A stretch of 64,000 nt of DNA from Bacteroidales bacterium UBA1715 (lineage in GTDB: Bacteria > Bacteroidota > Bacteroidia > Bacteroidales > UBA1715). The stretch lies in contig DCIX01000014.1 in assembly GCA_002317135.1 (NCBI GenBank), positions 1 to 64,000 on the forward strand, read 5' to 3'. Position numbers and translations under genes: made by a program. Below the pieces are notes generated by a model. The model was not told where the DNA came from, did no database searches, and saw nothing but the letters and a program-made list of their open reading frames with translations. Below, one piece after another: positions 1-8,207 of this stretch (its first letter is position 1; each line of letters starts with the position of its first letter).

Positions 1-34
1 TGTAACGCTTTTTTAGGACGGGATAGGTGAAGTA

Positions 35-70
35 AAAAAATAGGGGCGTTGTATTCGCCCCTGTTTTTAT
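35..70. terminator. bidirectional hairpin terminator
   Basis: AGGGGCG (42-48) pairs with CGCCCCT (56-62) around a 7-base loop. A-rich and T-rich flanks on both sides mean it can end transcription in either direction. It lies about 100 bases past the stop of the leftward phenylacetate-CoA ligase gene. Confidence 0.75.
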
Positions 71-170
71 TTATGATAATAGTTTATTGGAAAACGTTCA
101 GAATTTGTGTCTATACGTTGTTGTAGTCTTTTGCATAGACTTTCACAAGTTTTTATTCTGTGAATGTTTG

Positions 171-1484
171 TTATAAATATACTTTTCGTTTGTCGACAAC
201 ACGCACTGCTTTGCCTTCGCTTACAGGTAAACTACCTTTGGCAACAAGTTTTACAAAAGGTGTTAATAGAATTTCGTCTTTTAATGCACGAGTGATGTTC
301 TTCGTTAGCTTTTGTAGTTGTTCGGCATTATTGCTGTTTTCTGCAAGTTCTACTTCGACAGTCATATTGTCGTTGTTGTCGTCGGTAGTAAGTGTGATAA
401 GGTAATTGCTTCCCAATTCTGAATATTGCATAAGAATTTTTTCTATTTGAATTGGGAAGATATTTACGCCACGAAGTACCATCATGTCGTCGCTTCTACC
501 GCGCATACGATCTAGGCGGATGTGATTGCGGCCGCATGGGCAAGTTTTGCCAAGAACACGTGTTAAATCTCGTGTTCTGTAGCGAAGTAGCGGCATAGCT
601 TCACGGTTAAGGGTGGTAAGTACTAACTCGCCAATTTCTCCATCAGGAACAGGTTCTAATGTTTCAGGGTCGACAATTTCTACAATGTAATAGTCTTCCC
701 AAAAATGAAGACCGTTTTGTTCTTTACATTCAAAAGCAACGCCAGGGCCGCACATTTCACTCATTCCGAATGAGTTGTATGCTTTTACTCCCATCATGTC
801 TTCTATACGTTTTCGTTGTTCTTCACTATGAGGTTCTGCGCCGATAGCAAGCACTTTAAGCTTCGTGTCTTTACGAGGGTCTATACCTTGTTGTTGCATG
901 ACTTCGTATAGACGTGTTATGTACGAAGGAACTGCGTGTACGGCAGTGGTACCAAAGTCTGTGAAGAATTTTATCTGTCGTAGGGAGTTTCCGGCAGCTG
1001 CAGGAACGGTAAGCATGCCAAGACGTTCAGCTCCATATTGGAAGCCTAAACCACCGGTAAACATTCCGTAGCCTGACGAGTTTTGAAAAACGTCATCGGG
1101 ACGTAGGCCGACCATCCATAAGCAACGTGCAACGGCGTTTGCCCATTCGTCCAAATCTTTTTGTGTATGGAGGATTACGGTAGGGTTTCCTGTCGTTCCT
1201 GATGAGGAATGTAGTCGGACGCATTCGCGCAATGGAACGCTTGCCATTCCAAATGGGTAAGTGTCACGTAAATCTTGTTTTGTAGTGAATGGTATTTTCT
1301 TGATGTCTTCAAGTGAAGTTATGTCTTCTGGCTTTAATCCTATCTCTTCGAATCTCTTTTTGTAGAACGGAGAGTTCATACAATGTTTTACTGTTTCTTG
1401 TAATCTTTTTAGTTGAAGTTTTTCGATTTCGGCCCGAGAAAGTGTTTCCATTTCGGGATGAAGAAATTCTGATTCTATATTCAT
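171..1484 (-). CDS. paaK: phenylacetate-CoA ligase (AMP-forming)
   Basis: Adenylate-forming enzyme that activates phenylacetate or a related aryl acid to its CoA thioester in the cytoplasm. The nucleotide-binding loop SSSGTTGNPT is at about residues 93-102 and the ADP-forming-fold motif YRTRD is present in the C-terminal third. With the ATG at 1484 the protein is 437 residues, the usual family length. A longer reading from 1571 adds 29 lysine-rich residues, but a TACCTTTG promoter element (1512-1519) lies inside that extension, so I prefer the shorter start. In anaerobes this enzyme often pairs with indolepyruvate oxidoreductase, but no partner is visible here. Function is well supported by family; the exact aryl substrate is not. 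Confidence 0.93.
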   Translation of the reverse strand: MNIESEFLHPEMETLSRAEIEKLQLKRLQETVKHCMNSPFYKKRFEEIGLKPEDITSLEDIKKIPFTTKQDLRDTYPFGMASVPLRECVRLHSSSGTTGNPTVILHTQKDLDEWANAVARCLWMVGLRPDDVFQNSSGYGMFTGGLGFQYGAERLGMLTVPAAAGNSLRQIKFFTDFGTTAVHAVPSYITRLYEVMQQQGIDPRKDTKLKVLAIGAEPHSEEQRKRIEDMMGVKAYNSFGMSEMCGPGVAFECKEQNGLHFWEDYYIVEIVDPETLEPVPDGEIGELVLTTLNREAMPLLRYRTRDLTRVLGKTCPCGRNHIRLDRMRGRSDDMMVLRGVNIFPIQIEKILMQYSELGSNYLITLTTDDNNDNMTVEVELAENSNNAEQLQKLTKNITRALKDEILLTPFVKLVAKGSLPVSEGKAVRVVDKRKVYL

Positions 1485-1511
1485 GTATTTTAATTTTTTT
1501 ACAATATTTTT

Positions 1512-1519
1512 CAAAGGTA
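1512..1519 (-). promoter_or_regulatory. -7 promoter element for paaK
   Basis: Reads TACCTTTG on the minus strand, matching the Bacteroidota TAnnTTTG consensus, 28 bases before the chosen paaK ATG. No clear -33 TTTG was seen. Confidence 0.5.
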
Positions 1520-1569
1520 CGGATTTTTGGTTTTCTTGAGCATTGTCTCGTAAATTTTTGTATGACGAC

Positions 1570-1600
1570 ATTGCGTTTTTTTGTTGATTCGGTATATTTG
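1570..1600 (+). promoter_or_regulatory. Bacteroidota-type promoter for rmuC
   Basis: ATTG at 1570-1573, a 19-base spacer, then TATATTTG at 1593-1600. This fits the TTTG-N19-TAnnTTTG pattern. Transcription would begin at about 1604-1607, directly at the first possible rmuC start codon. Confidence 0.7.
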
Positions 1601-1606
1601 ATAAAA

Positions 1607-2974
1607 ATGATGATTATGGAAATTTTATATGTATTGATTGTTGCTGTTGTTTCAGCTTTGCTTGTGTATGTTTTTGTAGATAGATATTACAGAAATAAGT
1701 GTAATGGTTATGAGAACGAAATGATTCGTCTAAACTCGTCTATCGAAGAGAAAGACCGTTGTATTTCTAGTCGTGACGCAGAGCTTTTGAATTTGAAATA
1801 TGATATGCAAATTGTAAGAGATGAGAAGGATGCTTTCCGTGCTCAGAGTGAAAGACTTGCTGCGCAAGTTCAGATGTTGGAACAGCAAGGAAAGGACGAT
1901 AAAGAATTATTGCAAAATCAGTTTGATAAACAATTGCGGTTAGTACAAGAACAGTTACAATCTGCAACGGAACAGTTGTTGATTCAACGCGAGAAACAGT
2001 TGGCGGATACGAATAAGTTACAGATGGATGCAATCATTTCTCCGTTAAAGGATACTATTGGAGAAATGAAAAAGACAGTTGAGGCGAGTCGGGAAAGTCA
2101 TACAAAAGAAAGTGCTACGTTAGAGCAGCAAATTCGTACAATGATGGAGCGAAGTGCCGATATAGGACAAAAGGCTGATAATCTTGCAAATGCGTTAAAA
2201 AATAATAATCCAAAGTTACAAGGTAACTGGGGAGAATTGATTTTAAATCAAATTCTTGAAAGTCAAGGACTTGTAAAGGGAAAACATTTTGATGTGCAGA
2301 CTACTCTAGTAGATGAGCAAGGTAATGCTTTGCTTAATGAGGAAAATCATAGAATGATTCCAGATGTGGTTGTTCATTATCCGGATGGGAAAGACGTGGT
2401 TGTTGATTCTAAGACATCGCTTACGGCTTTTGTTGAGTATCAGAATGCCGAAACGGACGAAGCACGTGCTGTTGCTTTGAAAAATCATCTTACTAGTGTT
2501 CGTGCGCATATTGATGAGCTGTCAAAGAAAAATTATAGTAAATATGTGGTTGGTTCTCGTCAGTTTATCAACTATGTAATAATGTTTATTCCGAATGAAA
2601 TGGCAATGCAGTTGGCATTAATGAACGATAACCAATTGTGGAGTAGTGCTTTTGCAAAGGGGGTTTTCATTACAAGTGAACAGAATTTAATTGCTTTACT
2701 TCGTATGATTGAACTTGCTTGGACGCAGGTGGAACAAAATAAAAATCAGGCGGAAATTATTCGTCGTGCGGAGGAATTGTTGAATCGCGTTTCTGATTTT
2801 ACATCATTGTTTGAGGATTTGGGAAAAAGAATACAGGGCGTGTCTGACTATTATGAAAAAACAGAAAAGAAACTATATAGTGGCACACAAAGTATTGTAA
2901 ATGGTGCTCATAAACTGCAGGATTTAGGTTTGAAAACCGATGCAAAGAAATCCTTGCCAGACGAACGCTTGTAG
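1607..2974 (+). CDS. rmuC: DNA recombination protein RmuC
   Basis: Predicted membrane-anchored nuclease-like protein limiting DNA rearrangements. An N-terminal hydrophobic segment (about residues 4-20, EILYVLIVAVVSALLVYVF region) is followed by a long coiled coil to about residue 200 rich in Q, E and K, then the conserved RmuC core (NNPKLQGNWGE, DVVVHYPDGKDVVVDSKTSL, with acidic residues of a PD-(D/E)xK-like fold). The length of 455 residues is close to the E. coli protein. Possible starts are ATG 1607, 1610 and 1616. The promoter places the transcription start close to 1604-1607, so 1616 may be the real start. It is divergent from paaK. Confidence 0.93.
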   Translation: MMIMEILYVLIVAVVSALLVYVFVDRYYRNKCNGYENEMIRLNSSIEEKDRCISSRDAELLNLKYDMQIVRDEKDAFRAQSERLAAQVQMLEQQGKDDKELLQNQFDKQLRLVQEQLQSATEQLLIQREKQLADTNKLQMDAIISPLKDTIGEMKKTVEASRESHTKESATLEQQIRTMMERSADIGQKADNLANALKNNNPKLQGNWGELILNQILESQGLVKGKHFDVQTTLVDEQGNALLNEENHRMIPDVVVHYPDGKDVVVDSKTSLTAFVEYQNAETDEARAVALKNHLTSVRAHIDELSKKNYSKYVVGSRQFINYVIMFIPNEMAMQLALMNDNQLWSSAFAKGVFITSEQNLIALLRMIELAWTQVEQNKNQAEIIRRAEELLNRVSDFTSLFEDLGKRIQGVSDYYEKTEKKLYSGTQSIVNGAHKLQDLGLKTDAKKSLPDERL

Positions 2975-2999
2975 TTCTTGTTATGGAAATGATGGAAGG

Positions 3000-3884
3000 T
3001 TATTTACTTGCGTATCGACGGATTCGCACGAGTCTTCCTTCGTTTTTGTATTCTATTTCGTCGAATTGGAATCTGCTAATAAGTATTCCTCGTCCGTGTA
3101 GTTGTTGGGTTTGCGAAAGTTTTGTGAATGTCGGTATTTCACTTGGATCGAATCCGTTTCCTTCGTCTTCGATTTGCCATTCGTCGTAGTTTGGTTCTTG
3201 GTGAAACGAAATGGATATTTTTTTGTCTTTGTATAATTTGTTGCTTTTTCGCTCTTGCACAAGTTCCTCGAATGTACCATTAAAGATTGCCTGATTTTTT
3301 TCTGCAAAGTTTATGTTTAGGTTTCCGTGCTCTATTGCGTTGATAATCAGTTCTTCTAATCCTATTCGTATTTCGTTTTTGTCGAAATTTTGATTACAAA
3401 GTTCAACGAGTGAGTTGACTATTTCAGGGACGTTTTCAATAGTATTATCTGCAATAATTGTTTTTGATGTAGAAGTCTGTGGTTGTGGTGCTTGTGCTTT
3501 TTTGTTCCTTGTTTGTATAATTAATCCGCACAATTTTAGGTAGTTGCAAAGATCTTCTGTTATGATAGGGAACACGAGATAGTTATTTATGCCAAAAGAC
3601 ATTGCCTGAAATAACGTGTCTTTGTCGTTTTGGTCTAATAAAATGTTTATTAGAATGTTTGGGTTGTTCTTTCTTGCGAGTGAGAAGACTTCTGTATGGT
3701 ACTGTTTTGCAAAGTTAAAATCGCAAAAAAATATTTGTGGGTTTTCGGAAGAAATATGAATAAGTGTTTCTTGTAGATTGTTCGCATAAAATAGATGAAA
3801 GTTTGTGCTTGTAACAGATTGTGTAACAGTGTTTCTGATGTCTTTATTGCTACAGATACACAGTATGTTATAGTTGTCTTCCAT
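3000..3884 (-). CDS. receiver-like domain fused to RsbW-type ATPase (anti-sigma-like)
   Basis: 294 residues in two parts. Residues 1-125 look like a CheY-type receiver (FFCDF at the phosphoacceptor strand). After a linker with a short run rich in Q, P and T, residues about 150-290 form a GHKL ATPase of the RsbW/SpoIIAB kind: N box EELIINAIEHGN, G1 DEGNGFD, G2 HGRGILI. Such proteins phosphorylate STAS antagonists or hold sigma factors. A STAS protein is encoded at 51034-51381 but not next to this gene. It could be part of a partner-switching pathway; the partner is inference. It converges with rmuC across a 25-base gap. Confidence 0.8.
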   Translation of the reverse strand: MEDNYNILCICSNKDIRNTVTQSVTSTNFHLFYANNLQETLIHISSENPQIFFCDFNFAKQYHTEVFSLARKNNPNILINILLDQNDKDTLFQAMSFGINNYLVFPIITEDLCNYLKLCGLIIQTRNKKAQAPQPQTSTSKTIIADNTIENVPEIVNSLVELCNQNFDKNEIRIGLEELIINAIEHGNLNINFAEKNQAIFNGTFEELVQERKSNKLYKDKKISISFHQEPNYDEWQIEDEGNGFDPSEIPTFTKLSQTQQLHGRGILISRFQFDEIEYKNEGRLVRIRRYASK

Positions 3885-4018
3885 TTATTTGTATTTGTGT
3901 TGCAAAAATATCTAATCCTTGTAAATGAAGCGTAATTGGGGTGTTGTTTTTTGAAAAATAAAATACTAATGAGTTTATTTACAATTATTTATATTTATTT
4001 GTAGGAAAAATTGATTTT

Positions 4019-4966
4019 CTAATGATTGTTTTTTCTGTATTCTCGTGGTGAATATTTTGTCATTTTTTTGAAAAATTTGGTAAAATGTGCCTGGGATGAA
4101 AATCCGAAATCGTTTGCAATTTCTTGAATTGTTTTCCCTGTTGTTTTCAGTTCGGTCTCAATTTCTCCAAGTAAATAATTGTCTATTATTGTCTTAGGTG
4201 CCATACCTGATATTAGTTTTGTCACCTGTGACAAATATTTACTACTTACATTTAGCTGTTCAGCATAGAAATGTACATCGCTATATGTTTTGGCATATTT
4301 GACAATATTGCTCATAAATTCATTGTACAATTCATTGCTTCGGCCAGTGATGTTGGAAGTATGTACAATTTGTGTGTTTAAGTATGATTTTGCTTCTTCT
4401 AATGCTTCGCTGATGGTTTTGCCTTTACTAAGAAATACAGCTGTAGCACTTGAGAATTTATTTGCAAATCCGTGTAGGATGGTGTCGTCAAGAATATGCA
4501 GTTTTTCTGCGTTTATAGTTCGTTGTAAGAATAGTGCGTCTTTTTTTCTGACAATAATGAGGTCGCAAAGTGGAATTAATTCTTTTTGTATGCAATCTAA
4601 AATGTCGTTGTCCATAAGTAAATCACCTGTGGTAGAGTAGATTACAGGGTCGTATAGTATGAATTTTGGTTTATTTTTCCGTAGAGATTCGCAAATTACA
4701 GGAATGACATTGGTATTACGAATCATACCAATTTTTATGATGTTTGGTTGTACATCGTTAAAGATAGCCTCAATCTGACCAGCGACAATGTTTGCAGGAA
4801 CATCGAAGAATTCCTGAATACCTAGTGTGGTTTGTACGGTAATGGAAGTTATTGCAGAAACAGCGTATCCGCCAAGTTCAGATATAGTTTTTATATCTGC
4901 TTGAATTCCAGAACCTCCGGTACTATCCGAACCTGTGATTGTTAATATGGAATTTTTTATTTCCAT
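4019..4966 (-). CDS. ThiD-like (HMP kinase) domain fused to AraC-type HTH regulator
   Basis: 315 residues. Residues 1-205 follow hydroxymethylpyrimidine/pyridoxal kinase: TITGSDSTGGSGIQAD, IKIGMI, and DPVIYSTTGDLL all align with ThiD. The C-terminal catalytic loop, GTGCTLSAAIAA-like in ThiD, is replaced by TGRSNELYNEF, so the catalytic cysteine and anion hole are missing. Residues about 210-315 are an AraC-type double helix-turn-helix ending FGFSSQAHFTKFFKKMTKYSPREYR. I infer a sensor of a vitamin precursor (thiamin pyrimidine or pyridoxine-like) that regulates transcription, not an enzyme. No thi or pdx genes are nearby, so the target is unknown. Confidence 0.85.
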   Translation of the reverse strand: MEIKNSILTITGSDSTGGSGIQADIKTISELGGYAVSAITSITVQTTLGIQEFFDVPANIVAGQIEAIFNDVQPNIIKIGMIRNTNVIPVICESLRKNKPKFILYDPVIYSTTGDLLMDNDILDCIQKELIPLCDLIIVRKKDALFLQRTINAEKLHILDDTILHGFANKFSSATAVFLSKGKTISEALEEAKSYLNTQIVHTSNITGRSNELYNEFMSNIVKYAKTYSDVHFYAEQLNVSSKYLSQVTKLISGMAPKTIIDNYLLGEIETELKTTGKTIQEIANDFGFSSQAHFTKFFKKMTKYSPREYRKNNH

Positions 4967-4978
4967 TTTACAAAAAGA

Positions 4979-4998
4979 GTTGTTTTTTGTGAAACAAC
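4979..4998. promoter_or_regulatory. inverted repeat upstream of the ThiD/AraC gene
   Basis: GTTGTTT (4979-4985) is the exact complement of AAACAAC (4992-4998) with a 6-base spacer. It begins 12 bases before the start codon of the leftward regulator gene. It could be an operator for self-control or a leader hairpin. Confidence 0.4.
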
Positions 4999-5039
4999 AA
5001 AATCGAGTTCTATTTTTGACAAATAATACGGTATTTATG

Positions 5040-5074
5040 ACAAAAAACGGCTGAATGAACTCATCCAGCCGCTT
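5040..5074 (-). terminator. terminator after nadB
   Basis: CGGCTG (5048-5053) pairs with CAGCCG (5066-5071); the stem continues past one mismatch. On the minus strand it is followed by a run of six T. It starts about 20 bases after the nadB stop. Confidence 0.85.
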
Positions 5075-5093
5075 TAGATACTAATCAGTGTTT

Positions 5094-6677
5094 TTATTTA
5101 TTTTTCTTATTTGGATAATCGGCCATATAATGTGCTCCAACGCTTTCTTTTCTCGCTTTTGCGGCTTTGATTACAAGATAGCCCACTTGTATTAAGTTTC
5201 GTAGTTCGCAAAGTTTACGAGATAATTTAGTTTGTTGGTATAATTCCTCTGTTTCTGAATAAATTGTCCACAAGCGGTTAAATGCCCTTTTCAGGCGTAC
5301 TTCGCTTCGTACAATACCGACATAATTGCTGAGTATTTGTCTAACTTCTTTCAGACTTTGTGTGATAAGAATCATTTCTTCTGGGTGAGAAGTTCCTTCG
5401 TCGTTCCAATCAGGAATAGAAAGTTGCCATTCGTTTTCGTCTTTTTCCTTGATTGCAACTTTTGATGCAAAGTCAGCGTAAGCAATTGCTTCTAGTAAAC
5501 TGTTGGAAGCAAGTCTGTTACCACCGTGAAGACCTGTGCAAGTTGTTTCGCCTGCTGCATACAAATATTTGATTGATGTACGACCTTCCAAATCAACTTT
5601 AACACCACCGCAGAAATAGTGTGCGGCAGGGGTTACAGGAATCATATCTTTCGTAATGTCGATACCTATAGATAGACATTTTTCGTAAATATGTGGGAAA
5701 TGTTCTTTCAATGCTTCTGAATCAAGATGACGGCAGTCAAGGTATACATGATCGTCACCATTTTTCTTCATTTCGTTGTCGATTGCTCTGGAAACAATGT
5801 CTCGTGGTGCCAAATTACCTCGTTCATCGTAACGAGTCATAAATGCTTCATTGTTCTTGTTTCTTAGAATTGCACCGAAACCACGCATTGCTTCAGTAAT
5901 AAGGAAGTTTGGTGATTCGCTTGGGTTATATAGGGCAGTAGGGTGGAATTGAACAAATTCCATATTGTCTACAATACCTTTAGCACGGTAAACCATTGCA
6001 AATCCATCACCTGTAGCAACCACAGGGTTTGTAGTTGTAAGGAATAATTGTCCAGAACCACCTGTTGCAAGCATAGTTGCTTTTGCTAAAATGGTAACAA
6101 CTTCGTGATTGTCAAGATTTAGTGCATATACGCCATAGCATTTTATATCTCCTTGATGGCGTTTAACTAAACTTCCAAGGTGATGTTGAGTAATCAAATC
6201 AACGGCAAAGAAGTTTTCGTAAATCGTGATATTTTTATGAGCGCGAACTTTTTCGCATAATGCTCTTTGTACCTCGAATCCAGTATTGTCTTTGTGGTGT
6301 AAAATACGATGGTTGCTATGACCACCTTCGCGGTGTAAATCGAATGTTTCTTGATTGTCTTCGTTTTTGTCGAATTGTGTTCCCCACGATACAAGATCTT
6401 TGATTGCATTTGGGGCATATTCAATTACTTTCTCTACGGCTGCTTTGTCGCAAATACCAGCGCCAGCAACAAGAGTGTCGTCAATATGTTTTTGGAAATT
6501 GTCTGAAGACGAAGTCTCTAAAACGGCGGCAATTCCGCCTTGTGCGTAAGAAGTATTTGTTTCGTCTAGTTTTGTTTTTGAAATGATTGTAACACTTCCG
6601 GTTTCTGCAACTTTTAGTGCAAAACTTAATCCGGCAAGACCTGAACCGATAACTAAATAATCTGTAGTTATTCTCAT
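5094..6677 (-). CDS. nadB: L-aspartate oxidase
   Basis: FAD enzyme oxidising L-aspartate to iminoaspartate, the first step of de novo NAD synthesis. The N-terminus has the dinucleotide-binding GSGLAGLSFALKVAETG, followed by NTSYAQGGIAAV, the fumarate reductase/aspartate oxidase active-site region (HREGGHSNHRILH, EFVQFHPTALY), and the late flavin motif GLHGGNRLASNSLLEA. At 527 residues it has full family length. It lies 20 bases after the S10 peptidase gene on the same strand and probably shares its transcript. The expected partners nadA and nadC are not in the window. The terminator at 5040-5074 follows it. Confidence 0.95.
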   Translation of the reverse strand: MRITTDYLVIGSGLAGLSFALKVAETGSVTIISKTKLDETNTSYAQGGIAAVLETSSSDNFQKHIDDTLVAGAGICDKAAVEKVIEYAPNAIKDLVSWGTQFDKNEDNQETFDLHREGGHSNHRILHHKDNTGFEVQRALCEKVRAHKNITIYENFFAVDLITQHHLGSLVKRHQGDIKCYGVYALNLDNHEVVTILAKATMLATGGSGQLFLTTTNPVVATGDGFAMVYRAKGIVDNMEFVQFHPTALYNPSESPNFLITEAMRGFGAILRNKNNEAFMTRYDERGNLAPRDIVSRAIDNEMKKNGDDHVYLDCRHLDSEALKEHFPHIYEKCLSIGIDITKDMIPVTPAAHYFCGGVKVDLEGRTSIKYLYAAGETTCTGLHGGNRLASNSLLEAIAYADFASKVAIKEKDENEWQLSIPDWNDEGTSHPEEMILITQSLKEVRQILSNYVGIVRSEVRLKRAFNRLWTIYSETEELYQQTKLSRKLCELRNLIQVGYLVIKAAKARKESVGAHYMADYPNKKNK

Positions 6678-6697
6678 ATATTTAAATTTTGCGGGAA

Positions 6698-8158
6698 CTA
6701 CATTCCCAAACCTCTATTGTACATTTTTGTCACATCTTCTTTTAATTTCTTCAATTCCGAAGGAACTAAATACATCATGTGTCCACCGTTATAATAAGTG
6801 AATGTTATTCTATTTCTTAGTACGGCAGGTAAGTTCATGTGATTAAATGCGAAGATTGTTCCGAAGTAACTTGTAGCTAGGTCGTAGCGTCCGTTGGCAA
6901 CAAGGATTTCCATGTTTGGATTAACAAACATTGCATTGCGCAATTCTGGTGTTACATTTAGGTATTTCCCATCACCGTATTTCCATGGACGAACATCACC
7001 GATAAGATAAAATTTATCAGAAATAGGGTATTGGAGTTCGTTACGAACATAGTCGTTGAATGCAGTGCCAACAACACCTGCAATTTCTGTATAACTTGGA
7101 TCTTCTGACGCATAATCCCTATTGTTTGTTGGGTCAAACATTGTTAAGCGACCATCGTAGCGGCCAATGAGAAGATTTTGTTTGTCAAGTAATAATTTTC
7201 TGTATTGCCAACTAGGAATTTTTAGATCATGATCGAAAATAATATCTGCATTGATACCGATGAATGATTCAATCTTTTTAGCCAAGGCATATTTTTCATT
7301 TACCGACAACATATCGCCTCGTAATAATGCTTGAGCATATTCTCCAATAGCAAATTCTTCTGCGTCTTCTACAAATTCGTCGGTAGTTTTCTCTGGAGTG
7401 ATAATTTCGTGGTAAACAGCAAGTTCAGCATATACAGGAAGATTGCATATATATGGTAACAGATTTCCTTCGTATTCACGTAAAGTTTCGAAATCTAATG
7501 CACAAGAAATCAATGATATACCGTTGAAATACATTGAATATTCTTCCATTAAATAGTTAACAACACCACAAGCTCTTGTTGTTCCGTAGCTTTCTCCAGC
7601 AAGGAATTTAGGAGAACCCCAGCGTTTGTTCTCGCTAGTCCATTGGTTAATGAAATCACCTGTTGTTTTTATATCATTTTCGTAGCCATAGAATTGATCT
7701 GCTTTTTCTTCGCCAATAGGTTTGCTGAAGCCACAACCAACAGGGTCAATGAAAACTAAATCAGTTATGTCAAGCCAACATTGGTCGTTGTTTATCAATG
7801 TGTATGTTTTTGGAGGAAGTTCTGCTTTCCCATATTCTGTAGTTGATACTTTCATAGGACCGATTGCTCCCATGTGTAACCACGCGGAAGAAGAACCTGG
7901 ACCACCATTAAATACGAATGTTATAGGTCTTTTTCGTGTGTCGGAAACATCATTTTTTGTGTAGGCAATATAGAAGATGTTAGCTTTTGCTTTGCCGTCT
8001 TTTCCTTGTAAGGCAAGGAAACCTGTATTTGCATCATAATTTACGGTCTTTCCATTAATTGAAACATGACCAGTAGTTTTTACAACTTTATTGGTGTCTT
8101 GTGCATACGATAATGTAAACATTATCAACGCTATACAAGTAGTAAGTATTTTTTTCAT
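6698..8158 (-). CDS. secreted S10-family serine carboxypeptidase
   Basis: Exported serine carboxypeptidase-like hydrolase. The start at 8158 gives a clean signal peptide (MKKILTTCIALIMFTLSYAQ). Family landmarks are present: oxyanion region NGGPGSSSAWLHMG, nucleophile motif GESYGTTR (serine near residue 189), aspartate in NGRYDLAT (near 424) and histidine in GGHMMY (near 457). A TATCTTTG promoter element is at 8177-8184. Location is periplasm or outer surface; peptide substrate unknown. It is first gene of a probable two-gene unit with nadB, a pairing for which I see no functional reason. Confidence 0.9.
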   Translation of the reverse strand: MKKILTTCIALIMFTLSYAQDTNKVVKTTGHVSINGKTVNYDANTGFLALQGKDGKAKANIFYIAYTKNDVSDTRKRPITFVFNGGPGSSSAWLHMGAIGPMKVSTTEYGKAELPPKTYTLINNDQCWLDITDLVFIDPVGCGFSKPIGEEKADQFYGYENDIKTTGDFINQWTSENKRWGSPKFLAGESYGTTRACGVVNYLMEEYSMYFNGISLISCALDFETLREYEGNLLPYICNLPVYAELAVYHEIITPEKTTDEFVEDAEEFAIGEYAQALLRGDMLSVNEKYALAKKIESFIGINADIIFDHDLKIPSWQYRKLLLDKQNLLIGRYDGRLTMFDPTNNRDYASEDPSYTEIAGVVGTAFNDYVRNELQYPISDKFYLIGDVRPWKYGDGKYLNVTPELRNAMFVNPNMEILVANGRYDLATSYFGTIFAFNHMNLPAVLRNRITFTYYNGGHMMYLVPSELKKLKEDVTKMYNRGLGM

Positions 8159-8176
8159 ATCTCTGTTTTTATTGCC

Positions 8177-8184
8177 CAAAGATA
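8177..8184 (-). promoter_or_regulatory. -7 promoter element for the S10 peptidase gene
   Basis: Reads TATCTTTG on the minus strand, 19 bases before the start codon. No convincing -33 element was seen. Confidence 0.5.
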
Positions 8185-8207
8185 GTAAATATAACAATTT
8201 GTAATGC

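Noticed and set aside
1485..1571. 29-residue N-terminal extension of phenylacetate-CoA ligase
   Set aside because: It contains promoter elements of both divergent genes and is not needed for a full-length enzyme.
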